Part shown: positions 45,614 to 54,539 of the stretch, one piece after another
How the letters are laid out: each line of letters opens with the position of its first letter
Position numbering within the stretch: position 1 is the stretch's first letter
The notes under the pieces: generated by a model
Seen by the model: the letters and a program-made list of their open reading frames with translations, nothing else
The model's database searches: none
Told to the model about the DNA's origin: nothing
NCBI GenBank assembly: GCA_965279005.1
Contig: CBDIHK010000028.1
Location: 186,001-250,000 of the forward strand
Direction: 5' to 3'
DNA length: 64,000 nucleotides
Source of the DNA: Planctobacterium sp965279005
Lineage (GTDB): Bacteria > Pseudomonadota > Gammaproteobacteria > Enterobacterales > Alteromonadaceae
Program-made: the position numbers and the translations under genes

Positions 45614-46840
45614 ATGGCTAAGAAAACACTGCCAACTGAAGGCAACCCATTGCAAGAGGGTGAAACACCTGCAGACCAAAACGAAGAACTGAAAGCTGGA
45701 TCAGGTGGGGAAGAGCCAGATACAGGGACAAAAGTGGAAATTGATACGGCAACCAACATCATCTTAACTGAAGCAAAAGACCCCTCTTTCGACAATATAA
45801 AAATCGCTTTTGTTGTCAATAATGTGGCTACCGAAGAATCAGGGTACACCACAACCCGTTTATCAATGTATGCCCATAACCGTGGCCACGAAGTTTACTA
45901 CATATCACCAGGTGACTTCCTATATGACTTGGATGACCAGATCCGTGCAAGGGCGGTGACACCACCCAAACGTAAATATAAATCACTGGCCAGCTACTTA
46001 AAGGACTTGCAAAGCAATAAATCCGGGAAAGAACTCATTACCCTAAAAGACCTGGATATCATCATGCTGCGCAATGATCCCTCTACGGAACCCGGCTCCA
46101 GGGCTTGGGCGCAGCAATCTGGCATTTTGTTCACCCGTATGGCTACCCAGCATGGTGTGGTGGTAGTGAATGACCCCAATGGGTTAAGCATGGCTATGAA
46201 CAAAATGTACTTCCAGCAGTTCCCAGAAGAAGTCCGCCCCCAAACGCTCATTACTCGTTCAAGGGAAGATATCAAGGCATTTGTCCACGAGTTTGGGCAT
46301 ATTGTGATCAAACCGCTGCAAGGTTCTGGTGGAGCCAACGTGTTTATGGTGCGCAAAGCTGATTTGCCAAACCTGAACCAAATGGTTGATGCTGTAATCA
46401 GGGATGGCTACGTAATCGCCCAAGAATATTTAAAACAGGCTGAAGCCGGTGATACCAGGCTGTTTCTGATGAATGGACAACCACTGAGGTTCCGGGGCAA
46501 ATATGCGGCATTTAGGCGGGTACGCAGCGGTGATGACCTGCGCAGTAATATTCATGCTGGCGGTATCAAAGCCAAAGCAGAAATCGGTGATATGGAACTA
46601 AGAATTGCCGAAATCGTCCGGCCAAAATTAGTACAAGATGGCATGTTCCTGGTGGGCCTGGATATAGTAGGTGACAAGTTAATGGAAATTAACGTGTTCA
46701 GTCCCGGCGGACTTGGATCTGCACAAACTTTTGAAAAAGTGAACTTTTGCACACCGGTGCTTGACGCCCTAGAACGTAAAGTGCGCTATATGCAGTTTTA
46801 TCGCCGGGATTTCAATAACCAGGAAATGGCCATACTCTAA
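45614..46840 (+). CDS. Glutathione-synthetase-like ATP-grasp ligase
   Basis: The first 55 residues of this 408-residue protein are acidic and probably disordered. An ATP-grasp enzyme of the GshB/RimK type follows: VVNDPNGLSMAMNKMYF, HIVIKPLQGSGGANVFMV, then DTRLFLMNGQPLRFRGKYAAF and GLDIVGDKLMEINVFSPGG, which carry the ATP and Mg2+ ligands. Such enzymes join an amino acid or amine to a carboxylate, by way of an acyl phosphate. It is embedded between two DUF1704 genes. No gamma-glutamylcysteine synthetase gene is nearby, so glutathione synthesis is not the likely role. Confidence 0.87.
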   Translation: MAKKTLPTEGNPLQEGETPADQNEELKAGSGGEEPDTGTKVEIDTATNIILTEAKDPSFDNIKIAFVVNNVATEESGYTTTRLSMYAHNRGHEVYYISPGDFLYDLDDQIRARAVTPPKRKYKSLASYLKDLQSNKSGKELITLKDLDIIMLRNDPSTEPGSRAWAQQSGILFTRMATQHGVVVVNDPNGLSMAMNKMYFQQFPEEVRPQTLITRSREDIKAFVHEFGHIVIKPLQGSGGANVFMVRKADLPNLNQMVDAVIRDGYVIAQEYLKQAEAGDTRLFLMNGQPLRFRGKYAAFRRVRSGDDLRSNIHAGGIKAKAEIGDMELRIAEIVRPKLVQDGMFLVGLDIVGDKLMEINVFSPGGLGSAQTFEKVNFCTPVLDALERKVRYMQFYRRDFNNQEMAIL

Positions 46841-48883
46841 ATGAAACGAGAACTATACGCAGGCGCAGGCAATTTTTCACTGGAAGAAGTCGTAAGCGCA
46901 ATTGAGCAGGGACGGGTTATTGCAGGCCTAGTAGAAGGCGGCAGCTTTTACATCCGTATAGACGAATATAGGCCTGTTGTTTGCACCGCTATCCACAATG
47001 GCCATAACCTTAGGGATGAACTTTCGAAAAACTGCCTGCTAGAACCTTCCGAAAGGTTTTACGAGGAAGACCCTTACACTGACGAATTTATCCTATCATT
47101 TCCCATCGTACTAATTGGAAACGACTCGCGCTTCGAATATGACTTGAACCGGCCCATGAACCAATCGACTTATTTCAAATCTGCTTGGGATAGGCAGGTT
47201 TGGAAACGCAAGCTATCTGATAAGCAACGGGAAACTAGCCATCAAAAGCACAAGGCATTCTATAGGGTAGTGGAAACCTTGGTGGCAAAGCTGGAATCAC
47301 TTTTTAAGAGTTGTATTGTCTTTGACATTCACTCCTACAATTACCAACGCCACCAAAAGGACACACCAACCTTTAATATTGGTTCTGAACAAATTGACTC
47401 ACAGCGTTGGTCGGGGATTGTTAAGCACTACAATGGACTATTGAATCAGATAACCTTACCCAACCTGGATTGTAGATCTGCAGTTAATGAAATGTTCCAA
47501 GGTAAGGGTTACCTAATTGCGCACATTAATGCCCGCTTTGACAACACCCTGGTGCTACCTACGGAAGTTAAAAAAGTGTTTATGGACGAACACTCTGGCG
47601 AGCCGTTTCCCTTTGTACTACGCGACCTAAAAACAGCGTTTCGCTCGGTAGTGACACAAACTTCTGAGCTTTTCATCCGGAAACATACCAAACACTTAGC
47701 TGGTCAAAAAGCAGGAACTAGCGTCCTCTCAGGAAAAATCGAAACAGCGGTTGCCCAGGTGGATGCCAAGTTATGGCAACTATGCCGGGGGCTGGATGTA
47801 CTTTCCTATATAAATCCTACTAACTTTTTGTCGGAAAAAAGACGCTTTTTTGAGCGAAAAGGCAACTATGTCCCCGTATTCAAATACAAACAAATAGATG
47901 TAGATCCATTCAAGTTGAAATCTGAACTCTACCAACTGCCTATCCACAACATCGCCGACACCGGGTTACAGGCGTTTTACCAGGAGGTGATTGAAGATCT
48001 TGATAGTAGGATCAGTTTGCTCACCGGCATAGGCAGCAAGAACTTTTTGCTCAACTCTGTTAGATACCACGGCAAACCAGAACCGAAACTGTTACAGGCG
48101 GCGGAATTCATCGCAAGCGCTCCAGCTGAAACCGGGACAAAGTTTGAAGCCATTATTACTGTGGATCAGGCACTTGAGCGGATAAAAGCCGAAATAGACA
48201 AACACAACATCAATTGCAAAGCCGAAAAAAACCGCAAACTAGTCGCCAAAATGATGCTAGACCATGAACGCAGTACTATTTTGCTAGCTACCAATGCAAC
48301 ATATACACAAGGCGAACTCAACTCGCTGATTAATAACCAGTTATTAATCCAAATGGTGGCCTCGCTCAACGCCCATGGCCAGCCCCTAAAGATACTGTCA
48401 ATAGGGCTTCCTGGCTATAACCGCACGCTAGAAGGTTTGGGAATTTATAATGAGTTTGTCGCAGGTACATTGAGCATTGCCCGCCTAAAACTGTTGGCTC
48501 TGCGCGTGCTGGCGACACAGCATATGCTTAACCATGATGATTTTGCCTCGACCTACCGATACATAACCGAGGATTACCATGAAGAGCCTGACACAGCTTT
48601 TACACTGGTATCACGTGTTTACCGCGCAGGTGGCAATACCAAGGACTTCCACTACCTAGCAGGGTTTGCAGATATCCTTGGTTTACCTGAAGACATTGAT
48701 AAATCCTTTCTAATGAGCGGGAAAGTAGGCCTGCAAAGCTACCATCAACTGCAAGAGTTTGTCGCGAGGGGGTTTATCCAAAAACCAGAAACAGCAAGCG
48801 TGCGGAATCACAGCGTAAAAACCTTACAAAGCACGACTGGTTACCTGGTAAGTGTATTACTGGATAAAACAGTGCCATTGTGA
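46841..48883 (+). CDS. Fusion of N-formylglutamate-amidohydrolase-like and degenerate DUF1704 domains
   Basis: Residues 1 to about 280 of this 680-residue protein resemble N-formylglutamate amidohydrolase (PVVCTAIHNGHNLRDEL; FDIHSYNYQRH; GYLIAHINARFDN). These histidines and acidic residues suggest a metal-dependent amidohydrolase. Residues from about 330 to 650 are a DUF1704 domain in which the metal site is replaced: HExxxH becomes N499, Q500, Q504 (NNQLLIQ) and QEGLA becomes LEGLG. That half is likely a pseudoenzyme, perhaps a substrate-binding partner of the active paralogue upstream. Translation starts directly after the ligase stop. Confidence 0.84.
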   Translation: MKRELYAGAGNFSLEEVVSAIEQGRVIAGLVEGGSFYIRIDEYRPVVCTAIHNGHNLRDELSKNCLLEPSERFYEEDPYTDEFILSFPIVLIGNDSRFEYDLNRPMNQSTYFKSAWDRQVWKRKLSDKQRETSHQKHKAFYRVVETLVAKLESLFKSCIVFDIHSYNYQRHQKDTPTFNIGSEQIDSQRWSGIVKHYNGLLNQITLPNLDCRSAVNEMFQGKGYLIAHINARFDNTLVLPTEVKKVFMDEHSGEPFPFVLRDLKTAFRSVVTQTSELFIRKHTKHLAGQKAGTSVLSGKIETAVAQVDAKLWQLCRGLDVLSYINPTNFLSEKRRFFERKGNYVPVFKYKQIDVDPFKLKSELYQLPIHNIADTGLQAFYQEVIEDLDSRISLLTGIGSKNFLLNSVRYHGKPEPKLLQAAEFIASAPAETGTKFEAIITVDQALERIKAEIDKHNINCKAEKNRKLVAKMMLDHERSTILLATNATYTQGELNSLINNQLLIQMVASLNAHGQPLKILSIGLPGYNRTLEGLGIYNEFVAGTLSIARLKLLALRVLATQHMLNHDDFASTYRYITEDYHEEPDTAFTLVSRVYRAGGNTKDFHYLAGFADILGLPEDIDKSFLMSGKVGLQSYHQLQEFVARGFIQKPETASVRNHSVKTLQSTTGYLVSVLLDKTVPL

Positions 48884-48955
48884 TGCTCTTGTTCCGTGCA
48901 AAGGAATTGGGACTGTCATTGCTAACCTAGCATTTCGGAATGCAAGCGGATAGTT

Positions 48956-49303
48956 TCATTGCTTAGCGCTCTGAATATCAGCTCTCGATGCATCTTCAAT
49001 GGAATTTGAAGTATCGAGCACATAGCTGCGTTGAACCTCCTCTTTGTAGAGGAGCCAAAGCCTCTCACATTCGGATCCTGCTTCATGCATGCCAAGGCAA
49101 AACTCAACAAACCTCTCCTCGGTTGGTGTTTCAGGCTGGATCAGCCCCATTTCAAGGCACTTTAAGGTTTCACCATAGGTCAGTAATAGTTTCCTTTGTC
49201 TAACTGAAAACACTCCGGATTGGAATAATCCCCACTGAAAATTGATCCGGTCATCGAATTCTATGGCTCCTGGACGAATATCAGGTTCAAAGTAAGCGGT
49301 CAT
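48956..49303 (-). CDS. Divergent MaoP-like (DUF413) protein
   Basis: The 115-residue product aligns along its length with the MaoP-type gene at 52391-52747. The shared pattern is DDRINFQWG...SGVFSVRQRKLLLTYGETLKCLEMG, then an acidic ERFVEFC segment and an ERLWLLYKEEVQRS helix. Several MaoP-conserved residues, such as the FPRG turn, are changed to FQWG. GAGG precedes the ATG. MaoP organises the Ori macrodomain in E. coli; whether this copy has the same role is open. Confidence 0.78.
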   Translation of the reverse strand: MTAYFEPDIRPGAIEFDDRINFQWGLFQSGVFSVRQRKLLLTYGETLKCLEMGLIQPETPTEERFVEFCLGMHEAGSECERLWLLYKEEVQRSYVLDTSNSIEDASRADIQSAKQ

Positions 49304-49868
49304 ATATTACCTCGGCAACGGGCTACAGGATCCAAGTATCTTCCCCTGTTAAAGAGCAGTAAAACAAATTATTTTACTCGTGATTACAAGAAAAATTTGT
49401 TCAGCAACTGCCCAATAACTCCCCTTCTGTGAAATTCTGATAGCCGAAGAAAAGGTAAAACTAGTGGGTATAAACACTTTGCCAGCATAGGTAGTTAAGC
49501 CTTCAACATACCGAACATGCGACATTGATTCGGAATTAGGCTCGAAAGTTGTTCATTTTAAAAAACGTAGTACAAATAACCATTCGCTATTGGGCTGACT
49601 AAAGGCTCATTTGCATTGTGTACCAATCACTGTAAAAACTACCAATTTGCATAACTCAGTTAAAGTCGCTGCTTTAGCAAGCGGTTGATGGTTAAGAAAT
49701 CTGTACATTTACAGCAGGGCGTAATCGCCGGTGCCAAAACGTCAAAGCCGCACTCAATCGCATGCGCAGCGAAACAACAACGGGCTATGGATACCGCAAT
49801 GGCAATTGTCATTATTGTGACCGTATTAACCAGCGGCTGCGGGGATCTCCCTATGTCGGAATACAGCG
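49304..49868. other. Intergenic region with probable decayed hdfR 3' remnant
   Basis: No intact gene. On the minus strand next to the IS, a stretch reading SDIGRSPQPLVN resembles the start of a LysR effector domain, but it is out of phase with the hdfR 5' part and is followed by unrelated or decayed sequence. Reading frames of 77-93 codons on both strands here have no ribosome site. The part at 49304-49650 is AT-rich and shows nothing. Confidence 0.45.
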
Positions 49869-49878
49869 TATTTTTGAT
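49869..49878 (+). repeat. Target-site duplication, left copy
   Basis: TATTTTTGAT directly abuts the left terminal repeat of the insertion element and is repeated exactly on the right side. Confidence 0.93.
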
Positions 49879-51122
49879 CAGGGCGGGATTGTACTTTGCA
49901 GACTTTTTAACCAAATAGTAATTCCGTCCTAAAACTACCACTCCATGCTGCCCTTCGCCGCTTGCCTGCCATACTATCTTTTTTACCCTGATGTTGCTTT
50001 ATTAGGTTCAGACATGCGCGATTAAACAACGCAATATGAGCTGCCCGTTAGGATCGCTTATTTTGAGTTGGTCTTCGCGAAACGCAACGTCAAGCACCCA
50101 GTGTAACTGGTTTTCAACTGACCAGTGCTCTCTGATGATAGTGGCGAACTGTTCTGCATCAGCGGTTAGCGAGCTGGCATACCAGCGGGAATGATAGCTC
50201 GTTTGACCACCTTGCTGACGTTTACTGGCAACCTCGATAATACTATGAATATGCGGCCACTTTGTTTGTAGTTCTTTAGGCAGTGTGGCTTTCATTTGCA
50301 TTACTGTCCGGCTTTCCTGACGTCCATGTCCCTGGTTCGACTGGGTAAAGGTATTGAGATCTTCATCATTGTACCGCTCAGTGAAACTCTCTTTTACATA
50401 CTCAAAGAGCTTACTTTGGTTCGCCTTTAGCTGAATAACGAAGTCACTTTTAGCGGTGACTATCGTCTCCATTGTGTCTGTCTGGCAATGCAGCGCATCG
50501 AGTGTATAGATGGCATCTTCAAGGGCCAGCGCCTCAATCACATTTCTGGCGACAGCTTGTTCATTGCCCTTGTTGTCAGAACAGTCCTGGTACAAAGCAA
50601 TACCGGAATTCACATCAAAGGCGCTGACGACATGTAACGCTTTGCTCACATCTTCCCGCCAGGCACCCCGCATGGTTTTGCCATCAAGGGCAATAACCGG
50701 TTGCCCTAAAGTCTGACGTCGTTGATTAATCCAGCCAAACACTGTCTGTAGCAATATTTCAGTGTCCAGTGACTTAATAATTGAGGCAATACAATGCCGT
50801 TTGGGTATGCCATTTTCAAAACGACGATGCTGGCGTAACCAGTCCAGCTGGCTTTCACCAAATTCCTCAATGGCTTTCCAGCCATCAGCACCGCTAAGTA
50901 CCGCAGATAAAGTCAGGAAAATAACGTCGACCAGGTTGTGTTTGAGATTAATATCTTTACGAGGATCCGGGATAACTTCCAAGTGTTTGACCAGTGACAT
51001 ATGAGCTTTCGGCTAATGAAAACGGATCAGATCAACTGAATCAAGATAAGTTCACTTGTGAGATATATTGATTGGTGATCAATATACGTTTTGATATATC
51101 AAAAAGTTAGGATCCCGCCCTG
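49879..51122 (-). mobile_element. ISAs1-family insertion sequence (1244 bp)
   Basis: Terminal inverted repeats CAGGGCGGGAT (49879-49889) and ATCCCGCCCTG (51112-51122) bound one transposase gene. Exact 10-bp duplications of TATTTTTGAT flank them. Inside the right end a palindrome ATATTGAT-tggtg-ATCAATAT (51065-51085) may serve transposase binding. Exact flanking duplications indicate a fairly recent insertion. The target was the hdfR-like regulator gene, cut after about codon 117. Its single transposase frame is broken near its end, so the copy may be unable to move by itself. Confidence 0.93.
49907..51000 (-). CDS. ISAs1-family DDE transposase (frameshifted near the C-terminus)
   Basis: The frame from 51000 encodes VKHLEVIPDPRKDINLKHNLVDVIFLTLSAVLSGADG, then LDGKTMRGAW, TLDALHCQ and the REHWSVENQLHWVLDVAFREDQ segment of ISAs1 transposases. 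As read, it stops at 50008 after 330 residues. Adding one G in the G run at 50044-50046 (minus strand) continues the normal C-terminus, AHIALFNRACLNLIKQHQ..., to a stop at 49907. The total would then be about 364 residues, the usual family length. Loss of this helix probably impairs transposition. Confidence 0.9.
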
Positions 51123-51475
51123 TATTTTTGATAGAGATACAGGGTTGCTAATTTCATTAAATGCGATGCAACCCAAACATTTGGACTTGCTGCTACTGAG
51201 ATCTGCTGAATGTCATCTTCCTGCATATTCGCATCCGTTTTCACTTGGCGTAATGCTCTCATCATGGTTTCCTCATAGGGAATAAGGCGCTTCCCAGCAC
51301 CGGTCAGTTGGATGTTGTTCCCAGCACGTTCAAACAGCGGTGAACCAATAAATGCCTCAAGTTGCTTAACCCGTGCACTTACCGCTGCCTGGGCAATAAA
51401 CAAGTTGTCAGCCGCGCGGCCAAAATGGCGCGTTTTTGCTACTTCCAAGAAGGTTTTGAAAACTTTAACGTCCAT
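51107..51475 (-). pseudogene. hdfR: HdfR-like LysR regulator, 3' end removed by IS insertion
   Basis: From ATG 51475 the product reads VFKTFLEVAKTRHFGRAADNLFIAQAAVSARVKQLE, then NNIQLTGAGKRLIPYEETMM. This is the HdfR-type winged helix and linker. After codon 117 (LYLYQKY) the frame enters the IS and stops within five codons. Only the DNA-binding domain remains; the effector domain of about 160 residues is lost. HdfR in E. coli represses the flagellar master operon and lies beside maoP, which is also near here. An open frame further upstream, to 51655, has no support as coding. Confidence 0.85.
51123..51132 (+). repeat. Target-site duplication, right copy
   Basis: TATTTTTGAT follows the right terminal repeat and equals the left copy at 49869-49878. 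It is the last part of hdfR reading into the IS. Confidence 0.93.
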
Positions 51476-51651
51476 GACTTTGTGGTCAAGTTGTGAATAC
51501 ACAAGCGCATAACGACTTCGCTTAAATGCCAAGGGAGTGTTTGAGATAATTAATAAGGGCACAGGGAAATAGCCGCTTTGCGAAAGCAATCCTAGTTCAT
51601 TCCACAGGTGGATTGCTGGTACATAGATTGGCTTGCAGACGCGTACCGAAC

Positions 51652-52278
51652 TCAATGCTCCCGCAATAATTCATGACCTCTTACAATAGCGTAAAAATGG
51701 TTTCCAGCATTATTGCTTTTTTCTAGCGTGCTTTCTATCCATTGCAGTTGGGATTGATACAGCTCTAATTGCCCTGTCTTCTGCAACCAATTTGCATAGT
51801 AAATTCGTCCTAACAGATTATTTGGATGGAGTTTTACAGCGCGCTCAAACAAAGGCTGTATATCGCTTTGAGAATAAACGCCATCATTATTAAAGGTGTA
51901 AAAATTAGCCAGTTCATATAACGCTAGGCCATTCCACAGCCTTGGTGAATGCTGGACTACATTTCTCAAGTCCAACTCTGCATTTTTCGCTATAGTGGCT
52001 TTGAATATAGGTTTGGCGTTGGTGTAGTGGTAGCTGGACATAATACCGCGAACAAGCTGGAACCCAGCGGCGTATTCTGGATGCAACTTCATCCCTTTGG
52101 TCGCACTGTTTATATATTGTTTTTGTTCCTTGCGGCTTAACCCTGTCAAGGATCGCCAAACACTCTTTTGCCAGGTCAAATATAGCTTTTCAGGTGTTTC
52201 AACACTTACAGGCTTGGCATCCAATTGCAAAGACGCGAAACAAACCAACAAACACAGGATAACCGGCTTCACATTCAC
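51652..52278 (-). CDS. Secreted TPR-like protein of unknown function
   Basis: This 208-residue protein starts with a signal peptide (VKPVILCLLVCFASLQLDAK). Helical repeats follow, with a TPR-like pattern (SDIQPLFERAVKLHPNNLLGRIYYANWLQKTGQ). No catalytic motif is seen. It lies between maoP and the broken hdfR on the same strand. A periplasmic scaffold or adaptor is plausible; the function is unknown. Confidence 0.7.
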   Translation of the reverse strand: MNVKPVILCLLVCFASLQLDAKPVSVETPEKLYLTWQKSVWRSLTGLSRKEQKQYINSATKGMKLHPEYAAGFQLVRGIMSSYHYTNAKPIFKATIAKNAELDLRNVVQHSPRLWNGLALYELANFYTFNNDGVYSQSDIQPLFERAVKLHPNNLLGRIYYANWLQKTGQLELYQSQLQWIESTLEKSNNAGNHFYAIVRGHELLREH

Positions 52279-52390
52279 AACAAAACTACACAGGGAATAG
52301 TCTTTCCTGGTAACTCTCTCTAAACAGACAACTCAACACAAATGTGTTGATTACAATATTCCAGCTTGCCAAAAGTGCGCCAAAAGCACC

Positions 52391-52747
52391 TCAAACAGCA
52401 TAATCCATATCATCCGATTGGTGATACGACGGGCTGTTACTAGCGTTGTGCCGGCTGCTCAAGACGGTATGGAATGACTTTTTTCGCCGTATTTCTTGCT
52501 GGTATTTTTCCCACAGCTTTTCAATAGTAGTCTGTGCCTGCCTGGCCCCACGGCAAAAGGCTACGAAGTCCTGTTCTGCTTCATTCTCTGGTGATAAGGT
52601 TCCCAAATCCAACTGTTTTAGCGTTTCGCCATAATTTTTTAGCAGCTCACTTTGGCTAATGGAAAAAACACCACAGCGGGATATACCCCTAGGAAAATTA
52701 ACATCGTCTCTAAACGCAAACTGCCCCTGGCGGATATCATTACTCAT
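52391..52747 (-). CDS. maoP: MaoP (DUF413/YifE) macrodomain protein
   Basis: The 118-residue product carries the MaoP core: FRDDVNFPRGISRCGVFSISQSELLKNYGETLKQLDLG, EQDFVAFCRGAR, EKLWEKYQQEIRRKKSFHTVL, and an acidic SDD tail near the end. Length and motif order match E. coli MaoP, which acts with the maoS site to organise the Ori macrodomain. HdfR is its usual neighbour; here hdfR lies just downstream but is interrupted. A divergent paralogue is at 48956-49303. Confidence 0.85.
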   Translation of the reverse strand: MSNDIRQGQFAFRDDVNFPRGISRCGVFSISQSELLKNYGETLKQLDLGTLSPENEAEQDFVAFCRGARQAQTTIEKLWEKYQQEIRRKKSFHTVLSSRHNASNSPSYHQSDDMDYAV

Positions 52748-53240
52748 AACTCAATACCTAAACGATAATTCGTAGGCAAAGTATGGAATTTTGCTGGAAT
52801 TCTGTACAACAAATTTTTTTGTTTGTGTAGACAACAAATACTTATGAATAGATAAACACGCAATTCGCGGAAAAACAGCGCCTTAAGGATTAGTGGTTAT
52901 AGTTTAGGATTAGTTACGCCAGACCTTGGTTTTGGTTAAAGGATAAGCTCAGCTTAACATCATACAGAACGAAACCGACGCCAAAGCCAAAGAAGAGTCA
53001 ATTAAGCAAACCAATGGGGATTAGCCGTGGTTTTCGCATAGGTTGGTAATGTACTCAGCATGGAAAGTGGTACCGATTATTAGTAGAAAATTCCATTAAC
53101 CCGTCAATCAGACCGGCTTATTTATCACTAACTAGAAAATAAGGTGGAAGTCATGATACATATCACGTTCAGATGAGTAACTCAGTTTTAAACATTCCCA
53201 TTTGGATTTAACCTTGGTGGATATCTGAACTTGAAAATTG
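52748..53240. other. Intergenic region without recognised gene
   Basis: About 490 bases upstream of maoP. The region is AT-rich near 52790-52850, consistent with a promoter for maoP. A maoS-like or other protein-binding site may be present, but I could not identify one. No RNA gene pattern was seen. Confidence 0.4.
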
Positions 53241-53268
53241 CGATAGGCCAAAACAGGCTGGCCTATCG
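53241..53268 (-). terminator. Terminator hairpin after CBS gene
   Basis: CGATAGGCCA pairs perfectly with TGGCCTATCG over an 8-base loop. On the minus strand the stem is followed by CAATTTTC. It lies 14 bases beyond the CBS gene stop, so it probably ends that transcript. Confidence 0.75.
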
Positions 53269-53282
53269 TATTCATTACCACT

Positions 53283-53840
53283 TTAATCGAGCTTGTTGGC
53301 CAATTTCGAAAAGCTTGGCTGGTCTTGGATATCTATATCAACTTTGAGTTTCCGAGAAATATCACTCGCTGAGAACAGCCCTCGAATGGCATTAACAGAA
53401 GAGTCAACCACAAGGCAGTGCTGTTGGCCTAAACTTTTAAGTGAATGGATTACAGCGCCTATATTGGCATTTTCAACTTCGCTAAACTCAAGGACACTTA
53501 GTTTGTCCCTTGGTGTCATAAAGTCAGTTATCGACAAATCTTGACGGTTATCTCCTTTTCCTAGCTTTTGCACGATTTTGCGATCAAGCAAATCATCCGC
53601 ACTTACGATACCGACCAATTGTTCTTTTTCGTTTATAACGAGTTTTAGACGCACATGCGCTTTTTTCATCAACAACTTGGTTTCTATTGCTGGCAAGCTT
53701 GATTCAATCACCAGGGGTTTATTGATAGTAAAATCTGTAAAAAAGTCAACAGCCGGCGACTTAATTGTCAATTCGGAATAATCGGCTGGCGTCACAAAGC
53801 TATCTATGTGGCCAATTGAACGTAAAGATAATGCATTCAT
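53283..53840 (-). CDS. CBS-domain-pair protein
   Basis: The 185-residue product has two CBS motifs. The first is near residues 50-90 (KKAHVRLKLVINEKEQLVGIVSADDLLDRKIV). The second is near 105-165 (DFMTPRDKLSVLEFSEVENANIGAVIHSLKSLGQQHCLVVD...IRGLFSASDI). Such pairs bind adenine nucleotides and regulate other proteins. AGGAG lies nine bases before the ATG. No enzyme domain is attached; the partner is unknown. Confidence 0.86.
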   Translation of the reverse strand: MNALSLRSIGHIDSFVTPADYSELTIKSPAVDFFTDFTINKPLVIESSLPAIETKLLMKKAHVRLKLVINEKEQLVGIVSADDLLDRKIVQKLGKGDNRQDLSITDFMTPRDKLSVLEFSEVENANIGAVIHSLKSLGQQHCLVVDSSVNAIRGLFSASDISRKLKVDIDIQDQPSFSKLANKLD

Positions 53841-53974
53841 ACTTGCTGCTCCTGAAGGGAGTCATACCTTTCGAGCCCATCAGCACTGTTAGGGTGCACC
53901 TGCCTTGAAAAAGGCCATTTGCAATAAAATAAACTTCTCATAATGTTATCCTCTTAGTCAGATATTTTAGTTTT

Positions 53975-54256
53975 TTAAGGTTGTAACTCAATGAGTGGTG
54001 GCGCCCTTATAAGGTAGTCTGAATATGTTGAGATATAAAAGTGAGAATATTGAACTTCATACACGCAAGTGAACTCGCAGGCTGGTAGAAACTTAAAGCC
54101 CCCTATGGAGCTATCATCGCCATTTTCAATTTCGACAGTCTGCGTTTGCTTTTCAATCTCAACGAATGAGAACACCACATGATTATCACTACTCCTGACA
54201 CCCATTGATTCGTGCGGAAGCAGTATTACCAAAAACGATAACAGGAGAATTTTCAT
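53975..54256 (-). CDS. Small secreted protein of unknown function
   Basis: ATG 54256 begins a short signal peptide (KILLLSFLVILLPHESMG) and a mature part of about 75 residues with two cysteines (ACEFTCVYEV) that could form a disulfide. The frame is open upstream to 54319. No homology is recognised. It may be a real small exported protein; the weak start signal lowers confidence. Confidence 0.5.
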   Translation of the reverse strand: MKILLLSFLVILLPHESMGVRSSDNHVVFSFVEIEKQTQTVEIENGDDSSIGGFKFLPACEFTCVYEVQYSHFYISTYSDYLIRAPPLIELQP

Positions 54257-54539
54257 TTTTTTGCGATTCACCTCATAACCTGCCACCGAAGGACAATTAA
54301 TTATCCAGCCCACTGGCAAATCTGCATTTTTTTAATGTGAAAACGTCTGCCTCTAGTTTGGAAACTTTGACTGTTTCCGCATTTCGCGAATGCTCTGATA
54401 TGGCAAAGCCCCTTGCGTGCTCATTCCCCAACCATATCGTAACTGGCGCTTGATAGCCCTCTGCTACCTCAATTGCAGCCGCAACAACCAGCTGCCAAAT
54501 AGCGGTTTTAATTTAAGCACATATGGCGCTCTGGTTTGC

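Noticed and set aside
45614..46840. Ordinary glutathione synthetase (gshB)
   Set aside because: The gene has an acidic N-terminal extension, lies between DUF1704 genes and has no gshA nearby. The GshB-like fold is accepted but not the function.
49660..49941. Open frames of 77-93 codons on both strands beside the IS
   Set aside because: They have no ribosome sites, overlap each other and the IS end, and the minus-strand frame contains a short LysR-like stretch, so they are better read as decayed hdfR sequence.
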